From NCBI GenBank assembly GCA_027620395.1, contig JAQBZY010000007.1, positions 1 through 13,376 of the forward strand: DNA of 13,376 nucleotides, written 5' to 3'. The stretch comes from Pseudomonadota bacterium (lineage in GTDB: Bacteria > Pseudomonadota > Alphaproteobacteria > Rhodospirillales > Casp-alpha2). The notes beneath the pieces are model-generated. The model had not been told where the DNA came from. It worked only from the letters and a program-made list of their open reading frames with translations, and searched no databases. Positions 6,119 to 13,376 of the stretch are shown in pieces (the stretch's first letter is position 1; every line of letters begins with the position of its first letter). Both the position numbers and the translations under genes were made by a program.

Positions 6119-7075
6119 TTAAATTCGCCTCGCCAGATTATCCATGGTTTCGACCGCCGGCTCGAACCGGGTGAACACGTACTCTGTCATCGGCTGCAGG
6201 CCCGGTTGGCGTTCGAGCCGGAGCGACTGAGCCCGTTGGCGGACCAATTCCTGATAAGCCCGCGACGCGCTGAAGCGGTAATTGAGTGAGGCCGAGATCC
6301 GCTCGGTTTCGGCGGCGACGATGGAAAGCCTGGACAGCATCGCTCGCTCGTCGTCGGCGGCATTGCCGGCGGCAAGTTCCTGCAGGACGCCGCTCAATCG
6401 CTGTTCAAGTTCGGCAATTTTAGGCCGGGCCGCCCGGGCTGGCGGTAGGGAAAGCAGCGCCATCATCCGGTAGGTCTCGAGCTCGGCGACCCGCTGCACG
6501 AGGCGGCCGAGTGACGCCGGCGATAAGTCGATGTCACGGATCAGACATCTGAGAAAACTGTCGGAATGGGTCCGGTAGTCGGTCCAGATGAAAGCTCGGT
6601 GGTCGACGATATAACCGCCGACAGTCTGATTGTTGTCGAAGGCGGCGGCCAAATCGGCACCCTCGCGGGCCGGCATGTCCCGGCTTTCGACCACCACATG
6701 CAACGCGGTCAGCACCTGGCCGGGGATCGCCGCCAACCAGTCGGCCGGTACCGCCGCCGCCGGCGTTTCCTTGAACGGCCGCTCGAACGGCCCCTCGGCG
6801 ATCAGCGTATAAGTCGAGAATTCCGTGTGCCGCTCCCATTTGAGCCGAAACGGGCCGAAATCGGCATCGAACTGCGATGCATGGGCGGCCGGGGCCGAAA
6901 TCTTAAAGGCCTGGCAAAGGGTTTGAATGTGAGCGATATCCCGGCTGGCGGCCTCCTCGCCGGTAACGGCGGCGATATGCGAGATTTGCGCCGGCGCCGA
7001 AATGGCAGTGTGTGGACGGGAATGCATCTCGGCCGTCAGCATTTGGCGAAGCGGATGTTCGCTGAACGTCGGCAT
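6119..7075 (-). CDS. DUF3422 family protein, N-terminal soluble part (truncated by TAA)
   Basis: The 318 residues correspond to the soluble portion of DUF3422, whose members are usually about 420-430 residues with two C-terminal membrane helices. HPLRQMLTAEMHSRPHTAISAPAQISHIA (7-35) is the family's N-terminal signature, followed by the FDNNQTVGGYIVDHRAFIWTDYRTH core and a coiled-coil-like region (about 185-260). The chain stops at LARRI, where homologues continue into the LSRxxARAxxLLRTRVD segment found immediately downstream in frame. GGAGA lies about nine bases before the ATG. Function of the family is unknown; the full protein would be membrane-anchored by its tail. Without the tail it would be soluble, or the gene may be inactive. 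It is divergent from tldD, with 88 bases between the starts. Confidence 0.85.
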   Translation of the reverse strand: MPTFSEHPLRQMLTAEMHSRPHTAISAPAQISHIAAVTGEEAASRDIAHIQTLCQAFKISAPAAHASQFDADFGPFRLKWERHTEFSTYTLIAEGPFERPFKETPAAAVPADWLAAIPGQVLTALHVVVESRDMPAREGADLAAAFDNNQTVGGYIVDHRAFIWTDYRTHSDSFLRCLIRDIDLSPASLGRLVQRVAELETYRMMALLSLPPARAARPKIAELEQRLSGVLQELAAGNAADDERAMLSRLSIVAAETERISASLNYRFSASRAYQELVRQRAQSLRLERQPGLQPMTEYVFTRFEPAVETMDNLARRI

Positions 7076-7163
7076 GCTCGTTTTTCTCCGTTCGAGCCCC
7101 TATATTAGTGACAGGAGCGGCAACCAATGCCGCAGTCTTTACCCGATAGCCCCGGATGTGCCA

Positions 7164-8600
7164 ATGACCGATCTTGCCGCCACCGACCGCTTGTTCTTCG
7201 ACGGAACCGGTTTTGAACGAAGCCGCGTCGAGGGGATCGTCGACGATGCCCTGGCTGCCGCCGACGACGGCGAGCTCTATCTTGAATACCGCCAATCGGA
7301 AAGCGTCGTTTTCGACGATGGCCGGGTCAAGGGGGCAAGCTTCGACACCGCGCAGGGGTTCGGACTCCGCGCCGTCGCCGACGAGGCGACCGGTTATGCG
7401 CACGCGTCCGAGCTTTCCGAGGCCGCGCTCCGCCGTGCCGCCGAAACCGTTGGCGCCGTCACCGCCGGACATTCGGGTGCGACCGCGGTTCCGCTCGCCG
7501 GCACCAACCGATCGCTATATGGCGACGACAATCCGTTGTCGCAGCTTCCGTTCGCCGACAAGGTCGGGCTTTTGGCCGAGATCGACGCCTACGCCCGGGC
7601 CCGCGATCCGCGCGTCAAACAAGTGTCGGCGTCAATTTTGGGCTCCTGGCAGGCGGTGCAGATCATCCGCTTAGGTGGCGAGCGGGTCGGCGATATCCGG
7701 CCCTTGGTCCGGCTCAACGTCAGTGTCGTCGTCGAACAGGACGGGCGCATGGAATCCGGTTCGCACGGCATCGGTGGCCGCGTCACGTACGAACAGTACA
7801 TGGCGCCGGAATGCTGGAAGCACGCCGCCGACGAAGCGCTCCGCCAGGCGTTGGTGAACCTGGAGGCGACCCCGGCGCCGGCTGGCGAGATGGTCGTCGT
7901 CTTGGGTCCGGGTTGGCCGGGCATTTTGTTGCATGAGGCGATCGGGCATGGCCTCGAGGGCGACTTCAACCGGAAAAAAACCTCGGCCTTCGCCGGGCTT
8001 CGGAGCCAGCGGGTGGCCTCGGCTGGCGTCACCGTCGTCGACGACGGGACCATCGATGACCGGCGCGGCTCGTTGACCATCGACGACGAGGGCACGCCGA
8101 GCAGCCGCACGGTCTTGATCGAGGACGGAATCCTCAAGGGCTACATGCAGGATCGCATGAACGGGCGATTGATGGGTGAGGGTTCGACCGGCAACGGGCG
8201 CCGGCAAAGCTACGCCCACGTGCCGATGCCCCGAATGACCAACACCTACATGTTGCCGGGCGACAAGGATCCCAAGGAGATCATCGCTTCGGTCGACAAG
8301 GGCCTATATGCAACCTCGTTCGGCGGCGGTCAGGTCGACATCACCAACGGCAAGTTTGTCTTCACTTGCACCGAGGCGTACCGGATCGAGAACGGCAAGG
8401 CGACGACGCCTGTGAAGGGTGCGACGCTGATCGGCTCCGGCCCGGACGTGCTGACCAAGGTCACGATGGTCGGCAACGACCTGCAGCTCGACCCCGGCAT
8501 CGGGACGTGTGGCAAGAACGGCCAGGGTGTTCCGGTCGGCGTCGGTCAGCCGACGCTCCGGATCGACGGCCTGACTGTCGGCGGCACGGCGATGGGGTGA
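7164..8600 (+). CDS. tldD: TldD, zinc metalloprotease of the TldD/PmbA family
   Basis: A 478-residue protein, close to the 481 of E. coli TldD. In E. coli TldD acts with TldE (PmbA) as a heterodimeric protease that cleaves unfolded peptides, including microcin B17 precursor and the CcdA antitoxin. The zinc site is visible: HEAIGH at 257-262 (H257, E258, H262) followed by GLEGD, with the third ligand C449 in GTCGKNGQ near the C-terminus. Substrate-cleft motifs include GEGSTGNGRRQSYAHVPMPRMTNT. The start ATG 7164 gives the family N-terminus; the frame is open further upstream, but that stretch is non-coding or antisense to DUF3422. The ribosome site is weak, and TATATT at 7101-7106 is a possible -10. 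No pmbA is present in the window. Confidence 0.94.
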   Translation: MTDLAATDRLFFDGTGFERSRVEGIVDDALAAADDGELYLEYRQSESVVFDDGRVKGASFDTAQGFGLRAVADEATGYAHASELSEAALRRAAETVGAVTAGHSGATAVPLAGTNRSLYGDDNPLSQLPFADKVGLLAEIDAYARARDPRVKQVSASILGSWQAVQIIRLGGERVGDIRPLVRLNVSVVVEQDGRMESGSHGIGGRVTYEQYMAPECWKHAADEALRQALVNLEATPAPAGEMVVVLGPGWPGILLHEAIGHGLEGDFNRKKTSAFAGLRSQRVASAGVTVVDDGTIDDRRGSLTIDDEGTPSSRTVLIEDGILKGYMQDRMNGRLMGEGSTGNGRRQSYAHVPMPRMTNTYMLPGDKDPKEIIASVDKGLYATSFGGGQVDITNGKFVFTCTEAYRIENGKATTPVKGATLIGSGPDVLTKVTMVGNDLQLDPGIGTCGKNGQGVPVGVGQPTLRIDGLTVGGTAMG

Positions 8601-8621
8601 TCTTCGGCATCTGGCCCGGAT

Positions 8622-8730
8622 CCCCCTCACCTAGCCTCTCTCCCATTGCATGGCGGAGAGAGGTCTTCACTTCGAAATCGCGCGCGGCTCATCTCTCTCC
8701 TACTTGCGGGAGAGTGGCTAGGTGAGGGGG
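8622..8730. repeat. Compound inverted-repeat element between tldD and gshA
   Basis: A perfect 15-bp outer repeat, CCCCCTCACCTAGCC (8622-8636) and GGCTAGGTGAGGGGG (8716-8730), encloses two smaller hairpins: CCTCTCTCC (8635-8643) with GGAGAGAGG (8655-8663), and CTCTCC (8695-8700) with GGAGAG (8709-8714). The inner arms partly compete with the outer stem. It resembles the CCCTCACC...CTCTCCC-type palindromic repeats scattered in many proteobacterial genomes, but copy number cannot be seen here. It occupies nearly the whole gap between the convergent stops and may terminate both transcripts. Confidence 0.75.
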
Positions 8731-8735
8731 CGTGT

Positions 8736-10103
8736 TTAGTATGCGTACTCGGTGAACACCGGATCGACGGATTTGTTCCACTGCCGATCATATGCAGCGA
8801 GAAGACCCTCGGCCGGCGTCATGCCAGATTGCGCGATCTGGAACAACGGCTTCAAGAAATGCGTTTCGTCCATGCCGACGTTATCCAACCGCGCCCGGTT
8901 CCTAAGCCCGCGGTGCGATACGCAAAGCGCCTCGCAGGCGATTTTCTGCACGGTGGTATTGCGGAATTGGGTCTTGAGCGCCGTCTTGGCGACGTCGATT
9001 CGTAATTGCTCGCGTTCTTCCACGGTCCAGTCCTTGACCAAGTCCCAGGCGGCGTGTCTGGCGTCGTCGTCATATAAAAGTCCGACCCAGAACGCCGGCA
9101 AGGCACAGAGCCGGTTCCATGGGCCGCCGTCGGCGCCGCGCATTTCGAGAAAGGTCTTCAGGCGGACCTCCGGGAAAATCGTTGCGATATGGTCGGCCCA
9201 ATCCGACACCACAGGCTTTTCGCCCGGCAGCGCCGGCAGTCGGCCGGCCAGAAAATCCTTGAACGATTGGCCGGACGCATCGATGTACTTACCGTCCCGG
9301 TAAACCAAATACATCGGCACATCGAGCGCGTAGTCGATATAGCGTTCGAAGCCCATGCCGTCTTCGAACACGAACGGCAGCATGCCAGTGCGGTCGGGAT
9401 CGACGTCCGACCAGACGTGCGCGCGATATGACAGATAGCCGCTCGGCTTGCCGCCACGGAACGGCGAATTGGCGAACAAAGCCGTCGCGATTGGCTGCAG
9501 GGCCAAGGATACGCGGAACATCTCGATCATCATGTCTTCCGTGCAGAAGTCGAGATTGACCTGCACCGTGCAAGTCGATTTCATCATATCGAGGCCGAGT
9601 CCGCCCCGCTTCGGCATGTACTCACGCATGATCTTGTAACGGCCTTTCGGCATCCACGGCGCACCATCGACCGGCCACTTCGGCCGGTAACCGAGACCTA
9701 AAAAGCCGATCCCCATTTCCTGGGCGATAGCCTTGACTTGGTGCAGATGCTCGCTGACCTCGTCACAGGTCTGATGAATGGTTTCGACGGCGGCGCCGGA
9801 AAGCTCGACCTGCCCGGCCGGCTCCAAGGATACCGAGCCGCCGCTCTCGGACGTGAGCGCGATGACGTTGCCGTCTTCGCTAACCGGTTTCCAGCCGAAC
9901 CGTTCCAGCCTGGCCAGCAGCTCGCGGATGCCGTTCGGGCCGTCGTAGGGGAGAGGCCGTAAATCCGACAGACTAAAGGCGAACTTTTCGTGCTCGGTGC
10001 CGATCCGCCAATTTTCTCGCGGTTTACAGCCGGCGGCCATGTAGTCGATCAATGTTTGTTTCGACTCGATCAGTCTATCGTCTTTCTTAGCTGGACCGGA
10101 CAT
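8736..10103 (-). CDS. gshA: Glutamate-cysteine ligase, plant/alphaproteobacterial type
   Basis: A 455-residue enzyme joining glutamate and cysteine with ATP, the first and usually rate-limiting step of glutathione synthesis in the cytoplasm. EHEKFAF (37-43) is the ATP/Mg-binding signature near the N-terminus. Further family blocks are [16 protein letters not shown] (substrate pocket), [44 protein letters not shown] and [19 protein letters not shown]. Length and motifs match the GCS2-type enzymes shared by plants and alphaproteobacteria rather than E. coli GshA. The start at 10103 follows GGAGA about seven bases upstream; an in-frame start at 10253 would add 50 residues overlapping rsmE and is rejected. 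It lies 28 bases downstream of rsmE and is probably co-transcribed with it. Confidence 0.94.
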   Translation of the reverse strand: MSGPAKKDDRLIESKQTLIDYMAAGCKPRENWRIGTEHEKFAFSLSDLRPLPYDGPNGIRELLARLERFGWKPVSEDGNVIALTSESGGSVSLEPAGQVELSGAAVETIHQTCDEVSEHLHQVKAIAQEMGIGFLGLGYRPKWPVDGAPWMPKGRYKIMREYMPKRGGLGLDMMKSTCTVQVNLDFCTEDMMIEMFRVSLALQPIATALFANSPFRGGKPSGYLSYRAHVWSDVDPDRTGMLPFVFEDGMGFERYIDYALDVPMYLVYRDGKYIDASGQSFKDFLAGRLPALPGEKPVVSDWADHIATIFPEVRLKTFLEMRGADGGPWNRLCALPAFWVGLLYDDDARHAAWDLVKDWTVEEREQLRIDVAKTALKTQFRNTTVQKIACEALCVSHRGLRNRARLDNVGMDETHFLKPLFQIAQSGMTPAEGLLAAYDRQWNKSVDPVFTEYAY

Positions 10104-10131
10104 GCTTTCTCCGAAGATTACGTGATGTTGC

Positions 10132-10857
10132 TCAGGTGCCGTCCGAAATCGCTTGGCGGACCGCCAAGGCGGCAGCGGCGGCGGTCTCGGCACGAAGTAC
10201 GCGCGGCCCAAGATCGGCGGCGACAGCAAACGGTAGATTGCGGAGGCCGTCAAGCTCGTCCGCCTGAAACCCGCCCTCGGGTCCGATCAGGAATGCGAGG
10301 CCACCTGTGACGTCCTTGAGAACGTCGGCGAGCGGCCGCCCACCGCCGGTTTCGTCGAGAAAAATCAGGGTCCGGCCGGCCGGCCAATTTGCCAACCGCT
10401 CAGCCAGCGGTCGGGCATCGTCGATGTCGGGGACATCGAGCCGATCCGATTGCTCGGCCGCCTCGATGGCCGTCGCCTGCAACCGCTCGCGGTTGATGCG
10501 GCTGCCTTGAGTGCGCGCCGTGAGCGTCGGAAGAATTCGCGCCGCGCCGAGTTCGGTCGCCTTTTCGACGGCGTAGTCGGTGCGGTCCTTTTTCAGGGGC
10601 GCGAACAGCAGCCAGACATCGGGGCCGGCTAGCTGCGGTCGCCGGCACGCTTGCAGGGAAAGTTTCCGCGCCGCCTTGACGCCGCCGTCCAAATTGGCCG
10701 ACCACTCGCCGTCGCGGCCGTTGAAAATCAAAACCTCGTCGCCATCGCCAAGCCGCATGACAGTCGAGACATAATGGCTGCGCCCTTTGTCGAGCGTCAC
10801 AACGCCGCCCGGATTCAGGGCGTGATCGACAAAAAGGCGGACGGCTGGCCTGGACAT
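10132..10857 (-). CDS. rsmE: 16S rRNA (uracil1498-N3)-methyltransferase
   Basis: A 241-residue SPOUT-class methyltransferase expected to methylate N3 of U1498 in the decoding region of 16S rRNA using S-adenosylmethionine. An N-terminal PUA-like domain ([26 protein letters not shown], about 27-52) is followed by [19 protein letters not shown] (86-104) and EAAEQSDRL (132-140). The trefoil-knot cofactor site is IGPEGGF (191-197) and [11 protein letters not shown] (216-226). GGAGGA precedes the ATG. First gene of the rsmE-gshA pair and divergent from ubiA, with 95 bases between the starts. Confidence 0.95.
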   Translation of the reverse strand: MSRPAVRLFVDHALNPGGVVTLDKGRSHYVSTVMRLGDGDEVLIFNGRDGEWSANLDGGVKAARKLSLQACRRPQLAGPDVWLLFAPLKKDRTDYAVEKATELGAARILPTLTARTQGSRINRERLQATAIEAAEQSDRLDVPDIDDARPLAERLANWPAGRTLIFLDETGGGRPLADVLKDVTGGLAFLIGPEGGFQADELDGLRNLPFAVAADLGPRVLRAETAAAAALAVRQAISDGT

Positions 10858-10938
10858 CGCGAGTTCCTCCGGCCGGGATTATCCGCGCCCAAGCGGGCGC
10901 CGTCCAGTGGGCCGGACTTTGCGCCTGGTCCGGGGCCA

Positions 10939-10945
10939 TATATAA
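10939..10945. promoter_or_regulatory. TATATAA box just before ubiA, possible -10
   Basis: TATATAA sits only 7 bases before the ubiA ATG, inside the 95-base GC-rich divergent region. If it is a -10 box, ubiA transcripts would start almost at the ATG (leaderless), which would agree with the absence of a good Shine-Dalgarno. No convincing -35 is seen. The core is self-complementary and could equally belong to rsmE on the other strand. Confidence 0.35.
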
Positions 10946-10952
10946 GAAAGCC

Positions 10953-11867
10953 ATGAAAAGATCCGGTTTTGATCCTGAGGCAGCGAGCGACATCCGCGTC
11001 GAAAGCTGGCTGATCCGATGGGCGCCGGCCCGGGCCCGGCCGTATCTCAAGCTGGCCCGCGTCGACCGGCCGATCGGCACCTGGTTGCTGTTGTTGCCCG
11101 GCTGGTGGTCGATCGGGCTGGCCAGCAGCGGTCGGCCGGACCCGTCGACGGTATTGCTGTTTGCCATCGGTGCGCTGGCCATGCGTGGCGCCGGTTGCAC
11201 CATCAACGATCTTTGGGACCGCGACATCGACGCACGGGTCGCCCGCACCGCCAAGCGGCCGGTCGCTAGCGGTGAAGTTTCCGCTCGGAATGCATTTTTA
11301 TTTCTAGCCGCCCAGTTGCTTATTGGTCTCGCCGTTCTGCTACAGTTCAACGGCTTCGCGATCGGAATTGGCGCCGTCTCGCTGGCATTGATCGCCGCCT
11401 ATCCGTTGATGAAACGGTTCACCCATTGGCCGCAGGCATTTTTAGGTCTCACCTTCAATTGGGGCGCGCTTCTAGGGTGGGCGGCAGTCGCGGGGGACCT
11501 GTCAGGAGCCGCATTCTGGCTCTATGCCGGCGGCATCTTCTGGACACTCGGCTACGACACCATCTACGCGCATCAGGATAAGGACGATGATATTCTGGTC
11601 GGCGTCAAATCATCGGCGATCCGCCTTGGCCGCGCCACTAGGCCGGCCATCGCGGCGTTCTACGCCGCCGCCCTGATTTTTCTGATCATAGCCGGCGCGT
11701 CGGCCGCGGCGGGGTGGCCGTATTTCCTATGTTTGATCCTGTCGGCGCCGATGCTCGCTTGGCAAGTGGCGACACTTCGGATCGATGATCCGGATAATTG
11801 TCTTGAGCGGTTCAAATCGAACCGCGATGTCGGGTTGCTGATCGCTTTCGGGGCGTTGCTTGCCTAG
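10953..11867 (+). CDS. ubiA: 4-hydroxybenzoate polyprenyltransferase
   Basis: A 304-residue integral membrane prenyltransferase that attaches the isoprenoid tail to 4-hydroxybenzoate in ubiquinone synthesis. The two Asp-rich Mg-diphosphate motifs are present: NDLWDRDID (85-93) followed by RTAKRPVASG, and DTIYAHQDKDDD (202-213). Hydrophobic stretches occur around 43-57, 64-80, 113-132, 136-152, 162-180, 185-201, 231-249, 252-266 and 291-304, consistent with the roughly nine helices of the family. The start is ATG 10953 with a weak ribosome site. It ends four bases before the stop of the convergent DHH gene, so the two transcripts must overlap or stop within each other's coding DNA. Confidence 0.94.
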   Translation: MKRSGFDPEAASDIRVESWLIRWAPARARPYLKLARVDRPIGTWLLLLPGWWSIGLASSGRPDPSTVLLFAIGALAMRGAGCTINDLWDRDIDARVARTAKRPVASGEVSARNAFLFLAAQLLIGLAVLLQFNGFAIGIGAVSLALIAAYPLMKRFTHWPQAFLGLTFNWGALLGWAAVAGDLSGAAFWLYAGGIFWTLGYDTIYAHQDKDDDILVGVKSSAIRLGRATRPAIAAFYAAALIFLIIAGASAAAGWPYFLCLILSAPMLAWQVATLRIDDPDNCLERFKSNRDVGLLIAFGALLA

Positions 11868-11871
11868 GCGC

Positions 11872-13376
11872 TCAGCCGTCCTCATTGATGCGCTTGATCA
11901 ACGCTTCCAGAACGATATCGGATAGCGCGTTGTCGACCTGACAGGTGCCGGCGTTCATGTGACCGCCGCCGCCATAGGTCAGCATCAGATCGCCGATGTT
12001 GGTCGGCGACGTGCGGTTGAAGATAGATTTGCCGCAAGCAAAGACCGTGTTCTGTTGCGCCCGGCCCCACATCACGTGGATCGAAATATTGCAATCTGGA
12101 TTCAGCGCGTAGACCATGAACCGGTTGACGACATAAATGTGTTCTTCCTCGCGGTAATCGAGGATAACCAGATTTTTGAATACGGTCGAACAGCGGAGAA
12201 TTTGTTCCTTCGCCGGCTCTTGATGTTCGCGGTAAAGATCGACTCGCTCCTTGACGTCCGGATGCTCGAGAATTTCATCGATATCGTCGTAACGCCGGCA
12301 GTAATCGATCAACGACACCATCAGTTCATAGTTGGGCACCCGGAACCCACGGTAGCGGCCAAGCCCGGTCCGGGAATCCATGACGAAATTCAAAAGCGGC
12401 CAACCCTCGGCATTCAAAACCTCGTCGATATTGAACTGCGCCGAATCGCCCTTGTCGACAGCGTCCATCATTGCCTCGGAAACCGTCGGGAATCGCTTCT
12501 TGCCGCCGAAGTAATTATAGACGACCCGCGCCGCCGACGGCGCCAAAGGATCGATGATGTGGTTGGCGTAGTGCGTGCCGAGCCGAGTGATCTCGCTCAG
12601 ATGATGGTCGAAGGCAGCGAAAACGCCGGACGCGTAGGGTAGGTTGGTCGAGATGTCGTGATCGGAGACCTTGACCTCGCCTTCCTGCATTTGATTGGGA
12701 TGCACGAAGAGAATGTCGTCGATCATGTCGAGTTCTTCGAGCAGCACCGCGCACACCAGACCGTCGAAATCGCTTCGTGTGATCAGGCGAAATTTGCGGT
12801 CTGGTGGAAACTCAATCCGCTGCTCGTCAAAATCGTCGAAGACTTCGCCTTCGATCTCAAGCTCTTCTCCCTCGGCCAGATCGTCGAGGGATATCTCGTT
12901 ACCATCCTCGTCGACATAAACGATTTCGAAGTCGGCATCGTCATATTCCTCTTCGAGGTCGTCGTCTTCGTCGCCATCAAGAGGCTTCAGCTCGCCAATG
13001 TCGGTCGCATCGTCTTCGTCGAAGGCATCGACTAGGCGCGCGACATCCTCGTCCTCGTCGCTTTCATCCCAATGCGGCGGCGCGACGGCGCGATCGATGC
13101 CGGCGCTGGCCAGATCGTCGGCTGGTCTGGCGTCGGGACGCTCAACCTGATCGTAGGGGTCGGGGGCGGCGCCCGCCGGAGCGGCCGGTTGCGGCGCCGG
13201 GGTCGGCGAAAGCGGGGCAGCACGCGATGGGCTTGGTAAATTTTCGGCTTCGCCGGCAAGCGCCCCGACATCCAGCTGTTCAAACCAATCGAGAAAATGC
13301 GGCACGTCACGGTCGCGCAGGCAAGGGCCGGCGTGCGGCGCCATAATATCGACATCCAGCCTGCGGATAAGGTCGA
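11872..13376 (-). CDS. DHH-family phosphoesterase fused behind an acidic linker and an ODP/metallo-beta-lactamase-like C-terminus (5' end outside window)
   Basis: The frame is open to the right edge, giving about 500 residues. Numbering from the ATG at 13344: the DHH phosphoesterase starts near 185 with FRLITRSDFDGL (SDFDG 191-195), then FDHHLSE (DHH 246-248), DKGDS (297-301) and the DHHA1-type YGGGGHMNAGTC (457-468). These are metal-binding and substrate motifs of exopolyphosphatase/NrnA-like DHH proteins, which cut phosphodiesters or phosphoanhydrides with Mn. Residues 35-90 are Pro/Ala-rich and 93-180 extremely Asp/Glu-rich. Before this, reading from the edge, LDVDIMAPHAGPCLRDRDVPHFLDWFEQL resembles the end of ODP-type di-iron metallo-beta-lactamase domains. 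There is no Met between residues 1 and 207 and ATG 13344 lacks a ribosome site, so the real start is probably further upstream. Substrate unknown. Confidence 0.85.
   Translation of the reverse strand, partial: DLIRRLDVDIMAPHAGPCLRDRDVPHFLDWFEQLDVGALAGEAENLPSPSRAAPLSPTPAPQPAAPAGAAPDPYDQVERPDARPADDLASAGIDRAVAPPHWDESDEDEDVARLVDAFDEDDATDIGELKPLDGDEDDDLEEEYDDADFEIVYVDEDGNEISLDDLAEGEELEIEGEVFDDFDEQRIEFPPDRKFRLITRSDFDGLVCAVLLEELDMIDDILFVHPNQMQEGEVKVSDHDISTNLPYASGVFAAFDHHLSEITRLGTHYANHIIDPLAPSAARVVYNYFGGKKRFPTVSEAMMDAVDKGDSAQFNIDEVLNAEGWPLLNFVMDSRTGLGRYRGFRVPNYELMVSLIDYCRRYDDIDEILEHPDVKERVDLYREHQEPAKEQILRCSTVFKNLVILDYREEEHIYVVNRFMVYALNPDCNISIHVMWGRAQQNTVFACGKSIFNRTSPTNIGDLMLTYGGGGHMNAGTCQVDNALSDIVLEALIKRINEDG

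Noticed and set aside
7002..7163. Longer tldD frame reaching back over the DUF3422 start
   Set aside because: The extension overlaps the opposite-strand DUF3422 N-terminus and does not resemble TldD; total length is right from 7164.
10104..10253. Longer gshA reading frame starting inside rsmE
   Set aside because: The extra 50 residues are antisense-free but out-of-phase rsmE sequence, rich in Pro and Arg; the start at 10103 has its own GGAGA and gives the normal family N-terminus.
12804..13346. 180-codon plus-strand open frame rich in Arg
   Set aside because: It is the antisense shadow of the acidic linker and DHH gene; GC-rich third positions create long spurious frames, and there is no ribosome site or family resemblance.
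1..13376. tRNA, rRNA, transposase or prophage signatures
   Set aside because: None seen on either strand by reading; gaps between genes are short and are explained by promoters, the riboswitch or the inverted repeat.

Overview
The window looks like a chromosomal segment from a GC-rich alphaproteobacterium, most likely in or near Rhodospirillales. Supporting signs are the GC-rich codon use throughout, a plant-type glutamate-cysteine ligase, a SAM-II riboswitch in front of metZ, a DUF3422 gene, and the ubiA / rsmE-gshA divergent arrangement. The order assignment is inference. Nothing indicates a phage, plasmid, insertion sequence, CRISPR array or RNA gene. Coding density is high and almost every gene can be assigned to a family.

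Left part (1-3480): the 3' part of pabB overlaps pabC by 4 bp, giving p-aminobenzoate synthesis for folate. Convergent to it is metZ (methionine synthesis by direct sulfhydrylation). Its leader can be read in full: sigma70 promoter, SAM-II aptamer, a candidate antiterminator, an intrinsic terminator and a strong Shine-Dalgarno.

Middle (3480-5753): a compact four-gene operon in the opposite direction encodes an ArsR-family repressor, an AHSA1/SRPBCC protein, a MoaD/ThiS-like beta-grasp protein ending in Gly-Gly, and a cytoplasmic beta-propeller with five Asp-boxes. A palindrome over the predicted -10 region is a good candidate autoregulatory operator. The joint role of the last two genes is not known to me.

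Next (5774-8738): a DUF3422 gene is cut into two in-frame pieces by a single TAA, which separates its two C-terminal membrane helices from the soluble part. Divergent from it is tldD, a TldD/PmbA-type metalloprotease. tldD is followed by a compound inverted-repeat element lying between convergent genes.

Right part (8736-13376): rsmE and gshA form a minus-strand pair (rRNA methylation, glutathione synthesis), divergent from ubiA (ubiquinone synthesis). Convergent to ubiA is a large open frame that runs off the right edge. It carries a DHH/DHHA1 phosphoesterase, preceded by a long Pro/Ala-rich and very acidic linker and by what looks like the C-terminal end of a metallo-beta-lactamase/di-iron (ODP-like) domain. 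This apparent fusion is the most unusual protein architecture in the window.
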